Shown here one piece after another: positions 53,021 through 62,686 of a DNA stretch of 64,000 bases. The translations under genes and the position numbers were made by a program. The stretch comes from Paenibacillus pabuli (GTDB lineage Bacteria; Bacillota; Bacilli; Paenibacillales; Paenibacillaceae), in assembly GCF_023101145.1 (NCBI RefSeq), contig NZ_CP073714.1, positions 7,130,001 through 7,194,000 on the forward strand. Direction: 5' to 3'. A model generated the notes under the pieces. That model worked only from the letters and a program-made list of their open reading frames with translations, was not told the origin of the DNA and searched no databases. The first letter of the stretch is position 1, and each line of letters begins with the position of its first letter.

Positions 53021-53908
53021 TTATGCGGTTACCGGTGCTGCCTCCCGGCAGGCATCCGAGCAAAAGCGGTTATGCGTCTCTTCGCAATCCTCACAGCATA
53101 CATGCTGCAGGTTGCAGGTTGGACAGTTAATATAACGGTCATGTGTCGTTCCACAGTGATAACAGCTGGCAATCACGATATCTTCATCCGTCCGGTTAAT
53201 GGGTACGGAAATACGCTCGTCAAATACATAACATTTACCATCAAACAAACGGCCTTGTACTTCTTCGTCCTTGCCGTAGGTCACAATTCCGCCATCAAGT
53301 TGTGCCACGTCCTGGAAACCTTCGTTAATCATGAACCCGGTCAGCTTCTCACAACGGATGCCGCCAGTACAATAGGTAATGATCTTTTTGTCCTTCATGT
53401 CACCCAGGTTCTCCCGAATCCATTCCGGGAACTCGCGGAACGACTCCACGTCCGGACGAATCGCACCTCGGAAATGACCAATTTCATATTCGTAGTCATT
53501 ACGGCCGTCAATTACAATGACATCCTCCTGTTGAAGATGCTCGTAAAATTCTTTCGGGGACAACCGTTTACCGCTAATAACGTTCGGGTCCAACTCTTCG
53601 TCCACGCGGAACGTAACCAGCTCGGCTTTGTGACGAACAAATATTTTCTTGAACGCATGCTCTTCGACATCATCAATCTTGAATACCATATCGCTGAACA
53701 GCGGGTTGGCATGCATATCCTTCATGTACTGCTCGGTTTGCTCCGGCGTACCGGATACAGTGCCGTTAATACCCTCCGATGCAATGAGAATACGGCCTTT
53801 TACACCCAGGTCTTTGCAGTATTGCAGATGCTCTTGCGTAAACGTTTCAGGGTCTTCAATCTTCACGAACTTATAATATAAAAGCACGCGGTACGCGCTG
53901 TTACACAT
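53021..53908 (-). CDS. trhO: tRNA uridine(34) hydroxylase, rhodanese domain
   Basis: 295 residues from ATG 53908 (MCNSAYRVLLYYKF), preceded by CAGGTGAT. The N-terminal domain has the TrhO pattern (GRILIASEGINGTVSGTPE), then a rhodanese domain with active-site loop TYCTGGIRCEK (Cys180 and Cys186) and a C-terminal zinc-type cluster (SCYHCGTTHDRYINCPTCNLQHVCCEDC). It hydroxylates U34 of tRNA using O2. Co-transcribed with the Cys-rich regulator that follows. Confidence 0.92.
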   Translation of the reverse strand: MCNSAYRVLLYYKFVKIEDPETFTQEHLQYCKDLGVKGRILIASEGINGTVSGTPEQTEQYMKDMHANPLFSDMVFKIDDVEEHAFKKIFVRHKAELVTFRVDEELDPNVISGKRLSPKEFYEHLQQEDVIVIDGRNDYEYEIGHFRGAIRPDVESFREFPEWIRENLGDMKDKKIITYCTGGIRCEKLTGFMINEGFQDVAQLDGGIVTYGKDEEVQGRLFDGKCYVFDERISVPINRTDEDIVIASCYHCGTTHDRYINCPTCNLQHVCCEDCEETHNRFCSDACREAAPVTA

Positions 53909-54326
53909 GTGTATCACCTGTTCCTATTCCGTGTTGTTATTGGCCGGATCATCCGACATGACTACAACGTTGCAACCTTGCTTATGAAAAAGAAAAGAAA
54001 CAGCCGTCCGAAACAATGTCTCGAACTGCTGCTTTGAACATTCGACTTTTATTCCTGCATTCTAGTTTATCGGAAGCGGAACAGCTTAGTCAATATTAAT
54101 GTATAGAAAGGGATGAAAGTTATGGAACATTTCAACCATAAGTGATGTATCTTTGGAAAATTCATAAAAATATTTCAAATCCGAACTAAAATCGTATTCA
54201 TTTTTGCTTTCATATCCATTAAACTATGCTCATCATTATATGACTTCCCCCTGTGAATTAGAAAGATAAGGTGGATCAGGAATAAGCATAACGTAACATA
54301 TTTAAATGGAAAATGGGGATGAGAAC
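53909..54326. other. intergenic, nothing recognised
   Basis: 418 bp, AT-rich, between trhO and the surface protein. No ORF, hairpin or repeat family is visible. A weak TTGCTT/TATGCT pair with short spacing near 54210-54235 could precede the surface-protein gene. Confidence 0.4.
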
Positions 54327-57300
54327 GTGAGTTTAACACTATTCAGGAAAGTAAGCATCATATGGTTGGTATTCCTGATCGGACTAAGTGGTCTATGGAA
54401 TAATATCAGCATTGTACAACAAGCGCATGCCGCAGCCGCAGATCCCTACCTTGGTGAGATCAGATTATTCCCTTACAGAGCGGTGCCCACAGGATGGATG
54501 CCCGCCAGAGGACAGACGCTCTCTATAAGCCAATATTCAACACTCTTCTCACTGCTAGGCGATAAATATGGCGGTGACGGCTCATCAACATTTGCCTTAC
54601 CTAACCTTACCAATGCTGCACCAGAAGGGATGGGCTATTACATAGCTATGGATGGTATATTCCCTTCCCGAGACCCAGATGTTTTATACACCCGAAATGC
54701 TGTGTTAGGCGAGGTTCGCCTATTTCCATATTTCTTCTCTCCCACGGGTTGGTTAACTGCTGAAGGGCAGAGCGTTAATACCTCCGTATATTCGAATCTA
54801 TATAAAATGATTGGTACAACCTACGGATCAGACAAACCGGATGAATTCAAGTTGCCTAACTTCCCAGAGATTAATGGTGTACATTACGCTATATTTACAA
54901 ACTCAGCCAACCATGCCGAGAATGGTACAGGTAACGAGTACATTGGTGAGATCATTCCCATGTTAGTCAGTCTTTCGACAAAAAACTGGATATTGGCGGA
55001 TGGTTCCACTCTTGGCACTAACGATAATCAGCTCCTGTTTAGTCTGTTGAGCACCAGGTTTGGGGGCGATGGTCAGGTGAACTTTAAAGTACCTAATTTG
55101 AACAGCAGCCAATCCGACTTGGTTTATTATGTTGCTAACGAAGGAGCGTTCCCCAGCTTGGACGGTGGGCAGCTTCCGGAAGCAATGGAAGACACCTATA
55201 CCACGAACCAAAACTCCACTTTGGCTGAGTCTGCACCAGGCGTGCTTTCCAATGATAGCGACGGTTCTACCGCTATTTTGAAAAGTGGGCCGATGAACGG
55301 AACATTGGTAATGAATGCTAACGGGGCATTTACTTATACTCCGAACGCCAATTATGTGGGAAGTGACAGCTTTACCTATAGTGCCAGCAATCCATGGGGC
55401 ACAAGTATTCCGGTGTCAGTGACCATAACGATTGAGCAAACCACTCCTCCTATAGTCAACGGCATATCTGACGGTGGAATATATAATCAAACGGTAACAC
55501 CTACATTTAATAGTGGTACTGCATTTCTGAATGGTACTGCATTCGCAAATGGCACTACAGTTACGGCTGACGGGGTTTACACATTGGTGGTAACCAACAG
55601 TATTGGCACTACAACGTTGAATTTTTCCATTGATACAGCAGCTCCTGTTGTATTGGGTGTCACTGATAATGGAAAATACAATGAAAGCCCAACAATCACT
55701 TTTAATGAAGGAACAGCCACTCTGAACGGTTCACCCTTCAGCAGCGGAGAAACGGTTCAATCTGAAGGAGAATATTCACTGATTGTTACCGATAGTGCGG
55801 GCAATACCACAACCCTGCATTTCAGCTTTTATACGCCTCGAACGATCAACTTTAACAGTAACGGCGGTTCTGAAGTAAACGAACAAACGGTGTCTTACGG
55901 TGACAAGGTTATTGTTCCAGCAGTTCCAACTAAAGCAGGATACACCTTTGCTGGATGGTATACCGATTCAGGTCTGAGTCAGGCTTTTGATTTTGACAAT
56001 ACCACCGTTACCGCTGATATCACTCTGTATGCGAAATGGACGGTTAACTCATATACTGTTAATTTCGATCCTAATGGTGGTTCAGTCGTTGCTGATCAGA
56101 CGGTCCCATATGGTGAGTTGGTGACAGCTCCTGACGTTCCAACCAAAGCAGGGTACACCTTCGGTGGATGGTATACCGATTCAGGATTGACTCAGGCTTT
56201 CGATTTTGACAATACAACTGTAACCAACAATATCACTCTGTATGCAAAATGGACGGTCAACTCCTATACGGTTCACTTCGCATCTAATGGTGGTTCAGTC
56301 GTTGCTGACCAATCTATTCAACATGGTGACTTGGCGGCTGCGCCTGACAGTCCAACCAAAGCAGGACACACTTTCGGTGGATGGTATACCGATTCAGGAT
56401 TGAGTCAGGCTTTTAATTTCGACACTACCACCGTTACCGCTGATATCACTCTGTATGCAAAATGGACGGTCAACTCCTATACCGTTAATTTCGATTCTAA
56501 TGGTGGTACAGTCGTTGCTGATCAGACGGTCCCATATGGTGAGTTGGTGACAGCTCCTGACGTTCCAACCAAAGCAGGACACACTTTTGCCGGCTGGTAT
56601 CATGAACCTGAACTGAGTACGCCATTTGACCTGAATACTACATCGATTGTCCAGGACACCACATTGTATGCAAAATGGACTCCAAACACATATACGGTAA
56701 CTTTCAATACACTTGGAGGATCCACAGTATCCGATATAGCTGTTGAATACGAAAAGAAACTTTCAGCACCTGCTTCGCCAAGCCGTTCCGGCTATACGTT
56801 TGCAGGTTGGTATACAGACCCCGAGTTGAAGACGCCATTCAACTTTGCTCAAACAGTAATTACAGCCGATCTGACCTTATATGCCAAATGGAGTGTTAAT
56901 TCCACGCCACCGTCTGGTGGGAATGGTGGTAACAGCAGCGGCTCCTCCGGTAACCAGAATAACAACGGGGCGAGTGGTAATCCTTCGCCACCTAACACAA
57001 CGAATTCATCCAATAATGGCCGTTTAACCCTCGCATCGGGGCAGGTCGGGCAAGTAAGTTTGGGTGGCATCGCTGTAAATATCCCTGCGGGGGCAATGAA
57101 CCAGGAACTCAGAGTCACTATTGAACAGATTGCAGATCCTTCTGCCTTGCTGACCCATCAGATCCAACTGCTCAGCCCGGTATATGAACTGCTAAAAAAT
57201 GTTCCGCAAAACTTCAATGTACCCGTCACATTAACGCTGACATTTGATTCATCAAGCTTACAGCGCAATCAGCGGGCTGAACTATTTTACTTTGATGAAC

Positions 57301-57950
57301 AGGATAAGGTTTGGCTCTCCGCCGGTAAATCATCTGTGAATGGAAATCAAATTCGGGTAGACGTAGACCATTTCACCAAATTTGCCGTATTGGCGGTTGA
57401 TCAGCCCAAGGAGCCGACAGAAATTTCATTTAATGATGTCGAAGGTCACTGGGGGAAAGAAGTCATCCAACAGGCTATTCGTGAAGGCATAGTGAAAGGA
57501 TATGCCGATGGAACATTCAAGCCGAATGCATCCATTACACGTGCAGAGTTTACGGTGATGCTGATGAATGCATTGCAAACAGATTACAAGGAAGCGACGT
57601 TACCTTTTACCGATCATTCACAAATAGGAGCATGGGCACAATCTGCTGTAGCACATGCAGTACAAGCCGGATTTATCCAAGGAGACCCGGATGGGGCTTT
57701 TCGTCCTAACGAATCTGTAACCCGTGCAGAGATGGCTGTCATGGTCGCCAACGCTATGCAATTAAAGGCAGACTACGGCACCCAATCATCCTTTGCAGAT
57801 GATAAACAGATTCCGACTTGGGCCAGAGCAGCTGTCGCTGGCTTGCAAGAGTCCGGATTGCTGAACGGCAAAGGAATGAACACCTTTGCTCCTAGAGACA
57901 AAACCACACGTGCAGAAGCGGTGAAGTTATTGCTGAGTATGCCAAAATAA
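54327..57950 (+). CDS. secreted mosaic protein: tail-collar-like repeats, Ig-like, five InlB B-repeats, three SLH domains
   Basis: 1207 residues from GTG 54327 (GGGGATGAG upstream; an ATG at 54306 has no site). Signal peptide, cleaved after AHA at residue ~35. Residues ~41-275: three phage-tail-collar-like repeats (YLGEIRLFPYRAVPTGWMP, VLGEVRLFPYFFSPTGWLT, YIGEIIPMLVSLSTKNWIL). ~285-370: cadherin-like domain. ~374-504: two Ig-like repeats (GISDGGIYNQ, GVTDNGKYNE). ~505-859: five InlB B-repeats of exactly 71 residues (NFDPNGGSVV, ending TLYAKWTVNS). Then a Ser/Asn/Gly-rich linker, a ZU5-like domain and three SLH domains (~1031-1207) that bind wall polysaccharide. Surface adhesion is inferred. 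Confidence 0.85.
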   Translation: MSLTLFRKVSIIWLVFLIGLSGLWNNISIVQQAHAAAADPYLGEIRLFPYRAVPTGWMPARGQTLSISQYSTLFSLLGDKYGGDGSSTFALPNLTNAAPEGMGYYIAMDGIFPSRDPDVLYTRNAVLGEVRLFPYFFSPTGWLTAEGQSVNTSVYSNLYKMIGTTYGSDKPDEFKLPNFPEINGVHYAIFTNSANHAENGTGNEYIGEIIPMLVSLSTKNWILADGSTLGTNDNQLLFSLLSTRFGGDGQVNFKVPNLNSSQSDLVYYVANEGAFPSLDGGQLPEAMEDTYTTNQNSTLAESAPGVLSNDSDGSTAILKSGPMNGTLVMNANGAFTYTPNANYVGSDSFTYSASNPWGTSIPVSVTITIEQTTPPIVNGISDGGIYNQTVTPTFNSGTAFLNGTAFANGTTVTADGVYTLVVTNSIGTTTLNFSIDTAAPVVLGVTDNGKYNESPTITFNEGTATLNGSPFSSGETVQSEGEYSLIVTDSAGNTTTLHFSFYTPRTINFNSNGGSEVNEQTVSYGDKVIVPAVPTKAGYTFAGWYTDSGLSQAFDFDNTTVTADITLYAKWTVNSYTVNFDPNGGSVVADQTVPYGELVTAPDVPTKAGYTFGGWYTDSGLTQAFDFDNTTVTNNITLYAKWTVNSYTVHFASNGGSVVADQSIQHGDLAAAPDSPTKAGHTFGGWYTDSGLSQAFNFDTTTVTADITLYAKWTVNSYTVNFDSNGGTVVADQTVPYGELVTAPDVPTKAGHTFAGWYHEPELSTPFDLNTTSIVQDTTLYAKWTPNTYTVTFNTLGGSTVSDIAVEYEKKLSAPASPSRSGYTFAGWYTDPELKTPFNFAQTVITADLTLYAKWSVNSTPPSGGNGGNSSGSSGNQNNNGASGNPSPPNTTNSSNNGRLTLASGQVGQVSLGGIAVNIPAGAMNQELRVTIEQIADPSALLTHQIQLLSPVYELLKNVPQNFNVPVTLTLTFDSSSLQRNQRAELFYFDEQDKVWLSAGKSSVNGNQIRVDVDHFTKFAVLAVDQPKEPTEISFNDVEGHWGKEVIQQAIREGIVKGYADGTFKPNASITRAEFTVMLMNALQTDYKEATLPFTDHSQIGAWAQSAVAHAVQAGFIQGDPDGAFRPNESVTRAEMAVMVANAMQLKADYGTQSSFADDKQIPTWARAAVAGLQESGLLNGKGMNTFAPRDKTTRAEAVKLLLSMPK
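55839..56903 (+). repeat. five tandem 213-bp coding repeats (InlB B-repeat)
   Basis: Units begin near 55839, 56052, 56265, 56478 and 56691, each exactly 213 bp. The second to fourth are nearly identical in DNA (shared GTCGTTGCTGATCAGACGGT), the first and fifth more divergent. Repeat number is likely to vary by recombination. Confidence 0.85.
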
Positions 57951-57964
57951 CAAGCCATAAAAAA

Positions 57965-58036
57965 AGCCTGCGTTCTGGAGCACCCTTTCGAAACTGGATA
58001 TAACAGTTTGAGAGGGGCAACCATAGAACACAGGCT
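57965..58036 (-). terminator. terminator of the YfcC/M20 operon
   Basis: AGCCTGCGTTCT (57965-57976) with AGAACACAGGCT (58025-58036), one mismatch. The minus strand continues into TTTTTTTATGG. Confidence 0.75.
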
Positions 58037-58045
58037 ATTTGCGTT

Positions 58046-59470
58046 TTAAGAATACTGAATGGCATTTGCAATAAGCATAAACACAATACCCATAGCAATC
58101 CACATTACCATCAGCGGCCAGAAAAATCTAACCCATTTCTGATATGGAATGCCGGATACCGCGAGACTGCCCATCAAAGCAGAAGACGTTGGCAGAATCA
58201 TGTTGGTGAACCCGTCTCCGAACTGAAAGGCCAGTACCGCAGTCTGACGGGTAACTCCGAGCAGATCGGATAATGGAACCATAATCGGCATCGTTGTCAC
58301 GGCCATACCTGTACCCGAAGTGATGAATACGTTCATGATATTTTGGAAAAAGTACATACCCAATACCTGAACGGAGGACGGCAATTCGCTAACCGCTGTG
58401 GACATTCCATATACTACGGAATCAATTACGTTACCCTGATCAAGCACAACCATGATACCTCTTGCCAGACCGATGATAAAAGCACCATAAGCGATACTGC
58501 TTGCGCCTTTGACGAATTCACTGGCAATCCGGCTAGGACCGAAACCAGACACGAGGCCAGAGATCACACCCATGCTCAGGAAGAGAGCCGCCAACTCCTC
58601 CATCCACCAGCCTTCTTTCGACACACCCCAGATTAACAGGGTAAAGCCAGCTACAATGGTAATGATGGTCAGAATATGTGTGATGCGAATCGTTGGCAAT
58701 TGGTTCAAGTCTACCGCAGGTGCATCTGCCGCTTGCTCTTGTTCCAGTTCATGCACCAAACCACGAGTTGGATCAGACTTCACTCTGGACGCATAACGCA
58801 TGATATAGATACTTGTCACAGAGATGAGACAAACCAAAATAATCGCGCGCAGCCACATGCCTGAGAAGATCGGAACTTCTGCAATGGCCTGAGCCAGTCC
58901 AACGTTGAACGGATTGAGAAGTCCCGCGGTAAAACCACACGAGGCCCCCAGCGAGATCATCGCTGTCCCGGTTAGAGCGTCATACCCCAGCGCACGCGCG
59001 ATAGCGATCCCGATTGGCACAAAGACCATAACCTCTGTAGACATGCCCATCGTAAACCCACCCACAGAGAACAAGGTGATGAATACCGGGATGACCCATA
59101 ATCCCTTGTTGGCGAACGAACGGGCTACCCGACCTGTAAGAGCTTCAATTGTTCCTGTGCTCGTAATAATCTGAAATGCTCCACCGATGATGAAAATAAA
59201 GAATACAACGTCAGCGGAATCCACCAGTCCGCGAACGATGGACTTGGGAATATCCCATAACCCCGTTGGATTAGCCTCTACATGATGGTATGAACCTGGA
59301 ACGAGCAAGGATTTGCCTGTCGCTTCATCCTTCACCCGATCAAATTCCCCTGCAGGAATAATGTAGGTCAGCACAGTAGCGACCAGCACCAGAATGAACA
59401 GGATAACGAAGGTGTGAGGCATCTTGAACCATTTACGCCGTTGTTGTGGTTGTTTTGTTATGTTTTCCAA
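58046..59470 (-). CDS. YfcC/ArcD-type C4-dicarboxylate or basic amino acid transporter (DcuC/ArcD superfamily)
   Basis: 474 residues from TTG 59470, right after the stop of the M20 gene, with a GAGG site; a longer frame would overlap that gene. About 12 TM helices. YfcC-family motifs: PAGEFDRV near the start, FIIGGAFQIITSTGT, FSVGGFTMGMSTEVMVFVP, GFTAGLLNPFNVGLAQ, FQFGDGFTNMILPTSSALMG. Likely imports the peptide or amidated amino acid hydrolysed by the adjacent M20 enzyme. Confidence 0.82.
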   Translation of the reverse strand: MENITKQPQQRRKWFKMPHTFVILFILVLVATVLTYIIPAGEFDRVKDEATGKSLLVPGSYHHVEANPTGLWDIPKSIVRGLVDSADVVFFIFIIGGAFQIITSTGTIEALTGRVARSFANKGLWVIPVFITLFSVGGFTMGMSTEVMVFVPIGIAIARALGYDALTGTAMISLGASCGFTAGLLNPFNVGLAQAIAEVPIFSGMWLRAIILVCLISVTSIYIMRYASRVKSDPTRGLVHELEQEQAADAPAVDLNQLPTIRITHILTIITIVAGFTLLIWGVSKEGWWMEELAALFLSMGVISGLVSGFGPSRIASEFVKGASSIAYGAFIIGLARGIMVVLDQGNVIDSVVYGMSTAVSELPSSVQVLGMYFFQNIMNVFITSGTGMAVTTMPIMVPLSDLLGVTRQTAVLAFQFGDGFTNMILPTSSALMGSLAVSGIPYQKWVRFFWPLMVMWIAMGIVFMLIANAIQYS

Positions 59471-59474
59471 TTCA

Positions 59475-60668
59475 TCATCCCTCGTCCTTCTGTTGTTTCC
59501 ATGCTTTGAACTCATCCCGTACCTGCTGCAGTGCTGCCTTGTCTGCGTACAAATCGAACGCTGTCAGTGCAAGTGCCTTCGCCGCACGGTTTAATTCGAT
59601 CATGCCTTCCTCCGCTCCGGCAAGCCGGGCAAATTCAGGTGTGTGTGTTGTCGCATCTCCTAGCCGAATATACGGATGGATGGCAGCTGTAATTTGGCTT
59701 ACGTTACCGATATCCGAGGAGCCCACACCGCCTGTTTGCGGTGGATCATGCACTTCAATGCCCATATCCTCCAAGTTCTGCTGGAACAAGCCCGCCAGAG
59801 TTTTGTTGTTATTCCGCTCGGCATAGATCAGACCTTCTGTAATATCTACCGTAGCCCCAACGCCTTCCGCAGCATGGCGCACGACACGATATACTTTGTC
59901 CATGACGATTTTCAGCTCTTCGACGGTCTTCGCCCGAATGATATATACAGCTTCAGCTAACTCAGGCACCACGTTGGGCGCATCTCCACCCTTGGTAATA
60001 ATCCCGTTAACCCGAACGTCATCCTTCAAATAGGGGCGCAGTGAATTTATTCCCGCGTACGCGTTGACCAAGGCATCCAGTGCACTAATTCCCTTCTCAG
60101 GAGATGAGGCAGCATGTGCCTGTTTGCCGTGGAACGTAAAGGTTGCGTCCACACAAGCCAGCGCACCTCTCAGTACCATCGTTTTTTGCTGTGGGTGACA
60201 CATCATGACGGCATCAATCTCATTGAATACGCCATCGTTCACCATAATGATTTTGCCCCCGCCTTCTTCCTCAGCCGGTGTGCCCAGAACGATGATCCGT
60301 CCCGGAAGATCAGGGCAAGCTTCTTTGAGCGCCAGTGCTGCACCTACAGCAGAGGTTCCGATCAGGTTGTGCCCGCAAGCATGTCCGATACGGGGCAGCG
60401 CATCATATTCGGCGAGCAGCGCGACCGTGGGTCCGCCTGGTTGGCCCTCCCATACAGCACGGAACGAGGTATCGAGGCCTGAAATGCCTTTCTCCACTTG
60501 AAATCCGGCTGATTCTAGCGGTTCAGTTAACCATTGTTGTGCTTGGACCTCCTGAAAGCTAAGTTCAGGGTTAGCATGAATGCGCAACGATAATTTCCGT
60601 AAGTCGGGGTCCAGCCGATCTACGGTTTCTTTGATTTTTTGCTTCGTATGAGCAGGGTCAGGATACAT
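59475..60668 (-). CDS. M20D family amidohydrolase/metallopeptidase
   Basis: 397 residues. Metal ligands: Cys98 and His100 in GHACGHN, Glu133/Glu134 in PAEEEGGGK, His158 in MMCHPQQ, C-terminal His in THTPEF. The dimerisation domain is intact. M20D enzymes hydrolyse N-acyl amino acids, aminobenzoyl-glutamate or hippurate-like amides. With the downstream YfcC transporter it resembles uptake-plus-hydrolysis units such as abgAB/abgT. RBS AAAGGCGGC precedes the ATG at 60668. Confidence 0.88.
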   Translation of the reverse strand: MYPDPAHTKQKIKETVDRLDPDLRKLSLRIHANPELSFQEVQAQQWLTEPLESAGFQVEKGISGLDTSFRAVWEGQPGGPTVALLAEYDALPRIGHACGHNLIGTSAVGAALALKEACPDLPGRIIVLGTPAEEEGGGKIIMVNDGVFNEIDAVMMCHPQQKTMVLRGALACVDATFTFHGKQAHAASSPEKGISALDALVNAYAGINSLRPYLKDDVRVNGIITKGGDAPNVVPELAEAVYIIRAKTVEELKIVMDKVYRVVRHAAEGVGATVDITEGLIYAERNNNKTLAGLFQQNLEDMGIEVHDPPQTGGVGSSDIGNVSQITAAIHPYIRLGDATTHTPEFARLAGAEEGMIELNRAAKALALTAFDLYADKAALQQVRDEFKAWKQQKDEG

Positions 60669-60727
60669 ATTATTTTGCCGCCTTTCTCTAAATACAGCAT
60701 GTCTATATTCAATTCAATCGAATAAAT

Positions 60728-60753
60728 ATACAATCAGATTGGATATATTGTAT
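60728..60753. promoter_or_regulatory. inverted repeat upstream of the M20 operon
   Basis: ATACAAT (60728-60734) and ATTGTAT (60747-60753), 12-bp spacer, 60-85 bp before the M20 start. Candidate operator for the neighbouring LysR protein. Confidence 0.4.
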
Positions 60754-60794
60754 GTGTGACCAAGCCATAAGTAAATTCAAAAAAATTAAGGAAA

Positions 60795-60818
60795 AGCCCA
60801 TAAAAAATTTTATGGGCT
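60795..60818 (-). terminator. terminator of the LysR gene
   Basis: AGCCCATAAAA pairs with TTTTATGGGCT (60795-60818). The minus strand continues TTTTCC. Confidence 0.75.
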
Positions 60819-61041
60819 CGTTTGGTATTTACATATGGATATCATGAGATGTCAGCATATTACTGGTTCATTTATACTTTTATCAAGACAGCGTCCATAT
60901 ACATTTTGATCTTATGTACATCCTTTGAATGGATAATCCTTATGAAAAGGATACCGCCCAATAGCAATAGAATACTTTTTATGGCAAGAAAACAGCGGAT
61001 AATTATGCAGAAAGCAATGCATCTAGCCCACTGCGTCTTTA

Positions 61042-61950
61042 TCAGCCTCTACCCACAACATGCTGTGTTCCTGCCGTTTTCATCAAATCAACAAAGCGAC
61101 CCACCGTTGCCTGTTGCAGCACACTTTCCTTATAGACAAGCCATGTATTCCGCCTTACTCCCTGCCCATTCTGCCGGATCAGTTCCTGCTGATGAAGACC
61201 ATCTGATGCAGATACGAAGATACCCGGAATAATCGCATAGCCCAGGCCATACCGCACCATTTCCTTACAGGTCTCATAGCTGTCCACACGCATCGCTACG
61301 GTTGGTGAACATTCATAACGCTCATACCACCAGGACGCTACTCCCTCTCGGAAGGGGCTTGCGGAAGAAACACCCGCTTTCGTCAAAGGCTCCTGAAATG
61401 CAATTTGCGGAAGCTCTGGAAGTTCATCCAGATCAATGGGTTCACGGGATACAATGCAGACTGGTTCATCATGAAGCAGATGTTTCCCCTCATACCATGG
61501 ATGCTCCCCCCGTATGACACCCACCTGAATTTCATCCCGCATCAATAGCTCCATGACCTCCACACTCAGAGCACAGGTCACTGCAAACTGAACCTCAGGA
61601 TACAGCTCCTTGAACTGCTTTAACAATGGAGGAAGCTTGTACAACGAATAATGATTGGCAATCCCGAGGCGCAGCGTTCCCTTAACCTCATTACGAATAT
61701 TCGACAGCTGTTCCTTGACCTGGTTGAGCTCGTGGAGCATTTTACGGGCATAAATTGCAAGATGCTCCCCTTCGGGAGTGAATCTGGCACCTTTTAACGT
61801 TTTATCGATAAGGGGTACGCCAAATTCCTTCTCCAATTGCTGCAAACGATATGTCAAAGCCGGCTGGGTCATAAACATGCGCTCCGCAGCCTTCGTGAGA
61901 CTGCTTTCTTCGGAAACGCTCAACAGCAAACGGCAGTCCTTTTCATCCAT
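61042..61950 (-). CDS. LysR-family transcriptional regulator
   Basis: 302 residues from ATG 61950 (AAGGGGG eight bases upstream; ATG 61956 and GTG 61968 are poorly placed). N-terminal wHTH (SSLTKAAERMFMTQPALTYRLQQLE) and a periplasmic-binding effector domain (KGTLRLGIANHYSLYKLPPLLKQF, ...VGVIRGEHPWYEG). Separated from the M20 gene by 373 bp holding its terminator and an inverted repeat. The M20/YfcC operon is a likely but unproven target. Confidence 0.88.
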   Translation of the reverse strand: MDEKDCRLLLSVSEESSLTKAAERMFMTQPALTYRLQQLEKEFGVPLIDKTLKGARFTPEGEHLAIYARKMLHELNQVKEQLSNIRNEVKGTLRLGIANHYSLYKLPPLLKQFKELYPEVQFAVTCALSVEVMELLMRDEIQVGVIRGEHPWYEGKHLLHDEPVCIVSREPIDLDELPELPQIAFQEPLTKAGVSSASPFREGVASWWYERYECSPTVAMRVDSYETCKEMVRYGLGYAIIPGIFVSASDGLHQQELIRQNGQGVRRNTWLVYKESVLQQATVGRFVDLMKTAGTQHVVGRG

Positions 61951-62116
61951 GACCATGTCCCCCTTCACTTCTCGTCTCTTCAGTATAACCTCTGTAGTGC
62001 TGCAGAAGTGCCTCTCCTTGACACAAACGGATACGAGATTTAAAATATGGAAAATCAGAAAAATATAATAATTTATTTATTTTCCTATGGACTATGAGAC
62101 AGGAGGACATTTTAAT

Positions 62117-62686
62117 ATGGTTAAAGAACGCATCCTCGATGTTGCCCGTACAGAAGTGATACGCAGCGGCTTTAGATTCAGTATGAATGACTTGTCCACC
62201 CAGCTTGGAATGAGCACCAAAACCATATATGAACTCTTCTCCTCCAAAGAAGACTTGCTCACCGCCCTGCTGGATACTTCACTCGCTGAGATCGTGGAAA
62301 AGGAACAGCAACTACTGAGGGATCCTTCACTCTCCAATCGGTCCAAGTTAAGACAATCTCTTGTCATGCTGCCAGCCGATCTGGTTATGTTCGATCTCAG
62401 GCGTTTGTCAGAATTGCAACGATATTATCCAGCCGTCTGGAGCAAGTTGGATCGCTTTATAGCGGGACACTGGGATGAAATCAGACAATTGATTCAGACA
62501 GGGAAAGCCTCCGGAGAACTGCGTGCATTCGATACCGAAATTTTTGTACAGGTATACATTGGTGGGCTGTACAGGTTGATGGAACACTCGGCAAGCGGAT
62601 CATTCAACGGAGGCACATTGTCGGCAGCACTGCAGGAGATGGTAGACATGCTGCTGGAAGGCGTGCTGCCAAAGGAGGAGCAATAA
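62117..62686 (+). CDS. TetR-family regulator, YvaF-like
   Basis: 189 residues from ATG 62117, chosen for AGGAGG at 62101. TetR wHTH in the first 55 residues (ERILDVARTEVIRSGFRFSMNDLSTQLGMSTKTIYELFSSKEDLLTALL). The remaining helical domain has no recognised ligand pocket. The stop overlaps the SMR start, and gene order TetR-SMR-DUF5360 equals yvaF-yvaE-yvaD of B. subtilis. Probable repressor of this efflux operon. Confidence 0.88.
   Translation: MVKERILDVARTEVIRSGFRFSMNDLSTQLGMSTKTIYELFSSKEDLLTALLDTSLAEIVEKEQQLLRDPSLSNRSKLRQSLVMLPADLVMFDLRRLSELQRYYPAVWSKLDRFIAGHWDEIRQLIQTGKASGELRAFDTEIFVQVYIGGLYRLMEHSASGSFNGGTLSAALQEMVDMLLEGVLPKEEQ

Noticed and set aside
55839..56903. Tandem repeats resembling a CRISPR array
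   Set aside because: Units are 213 bp, in frame and code for InlB B-repeats; there are no unique spacers.
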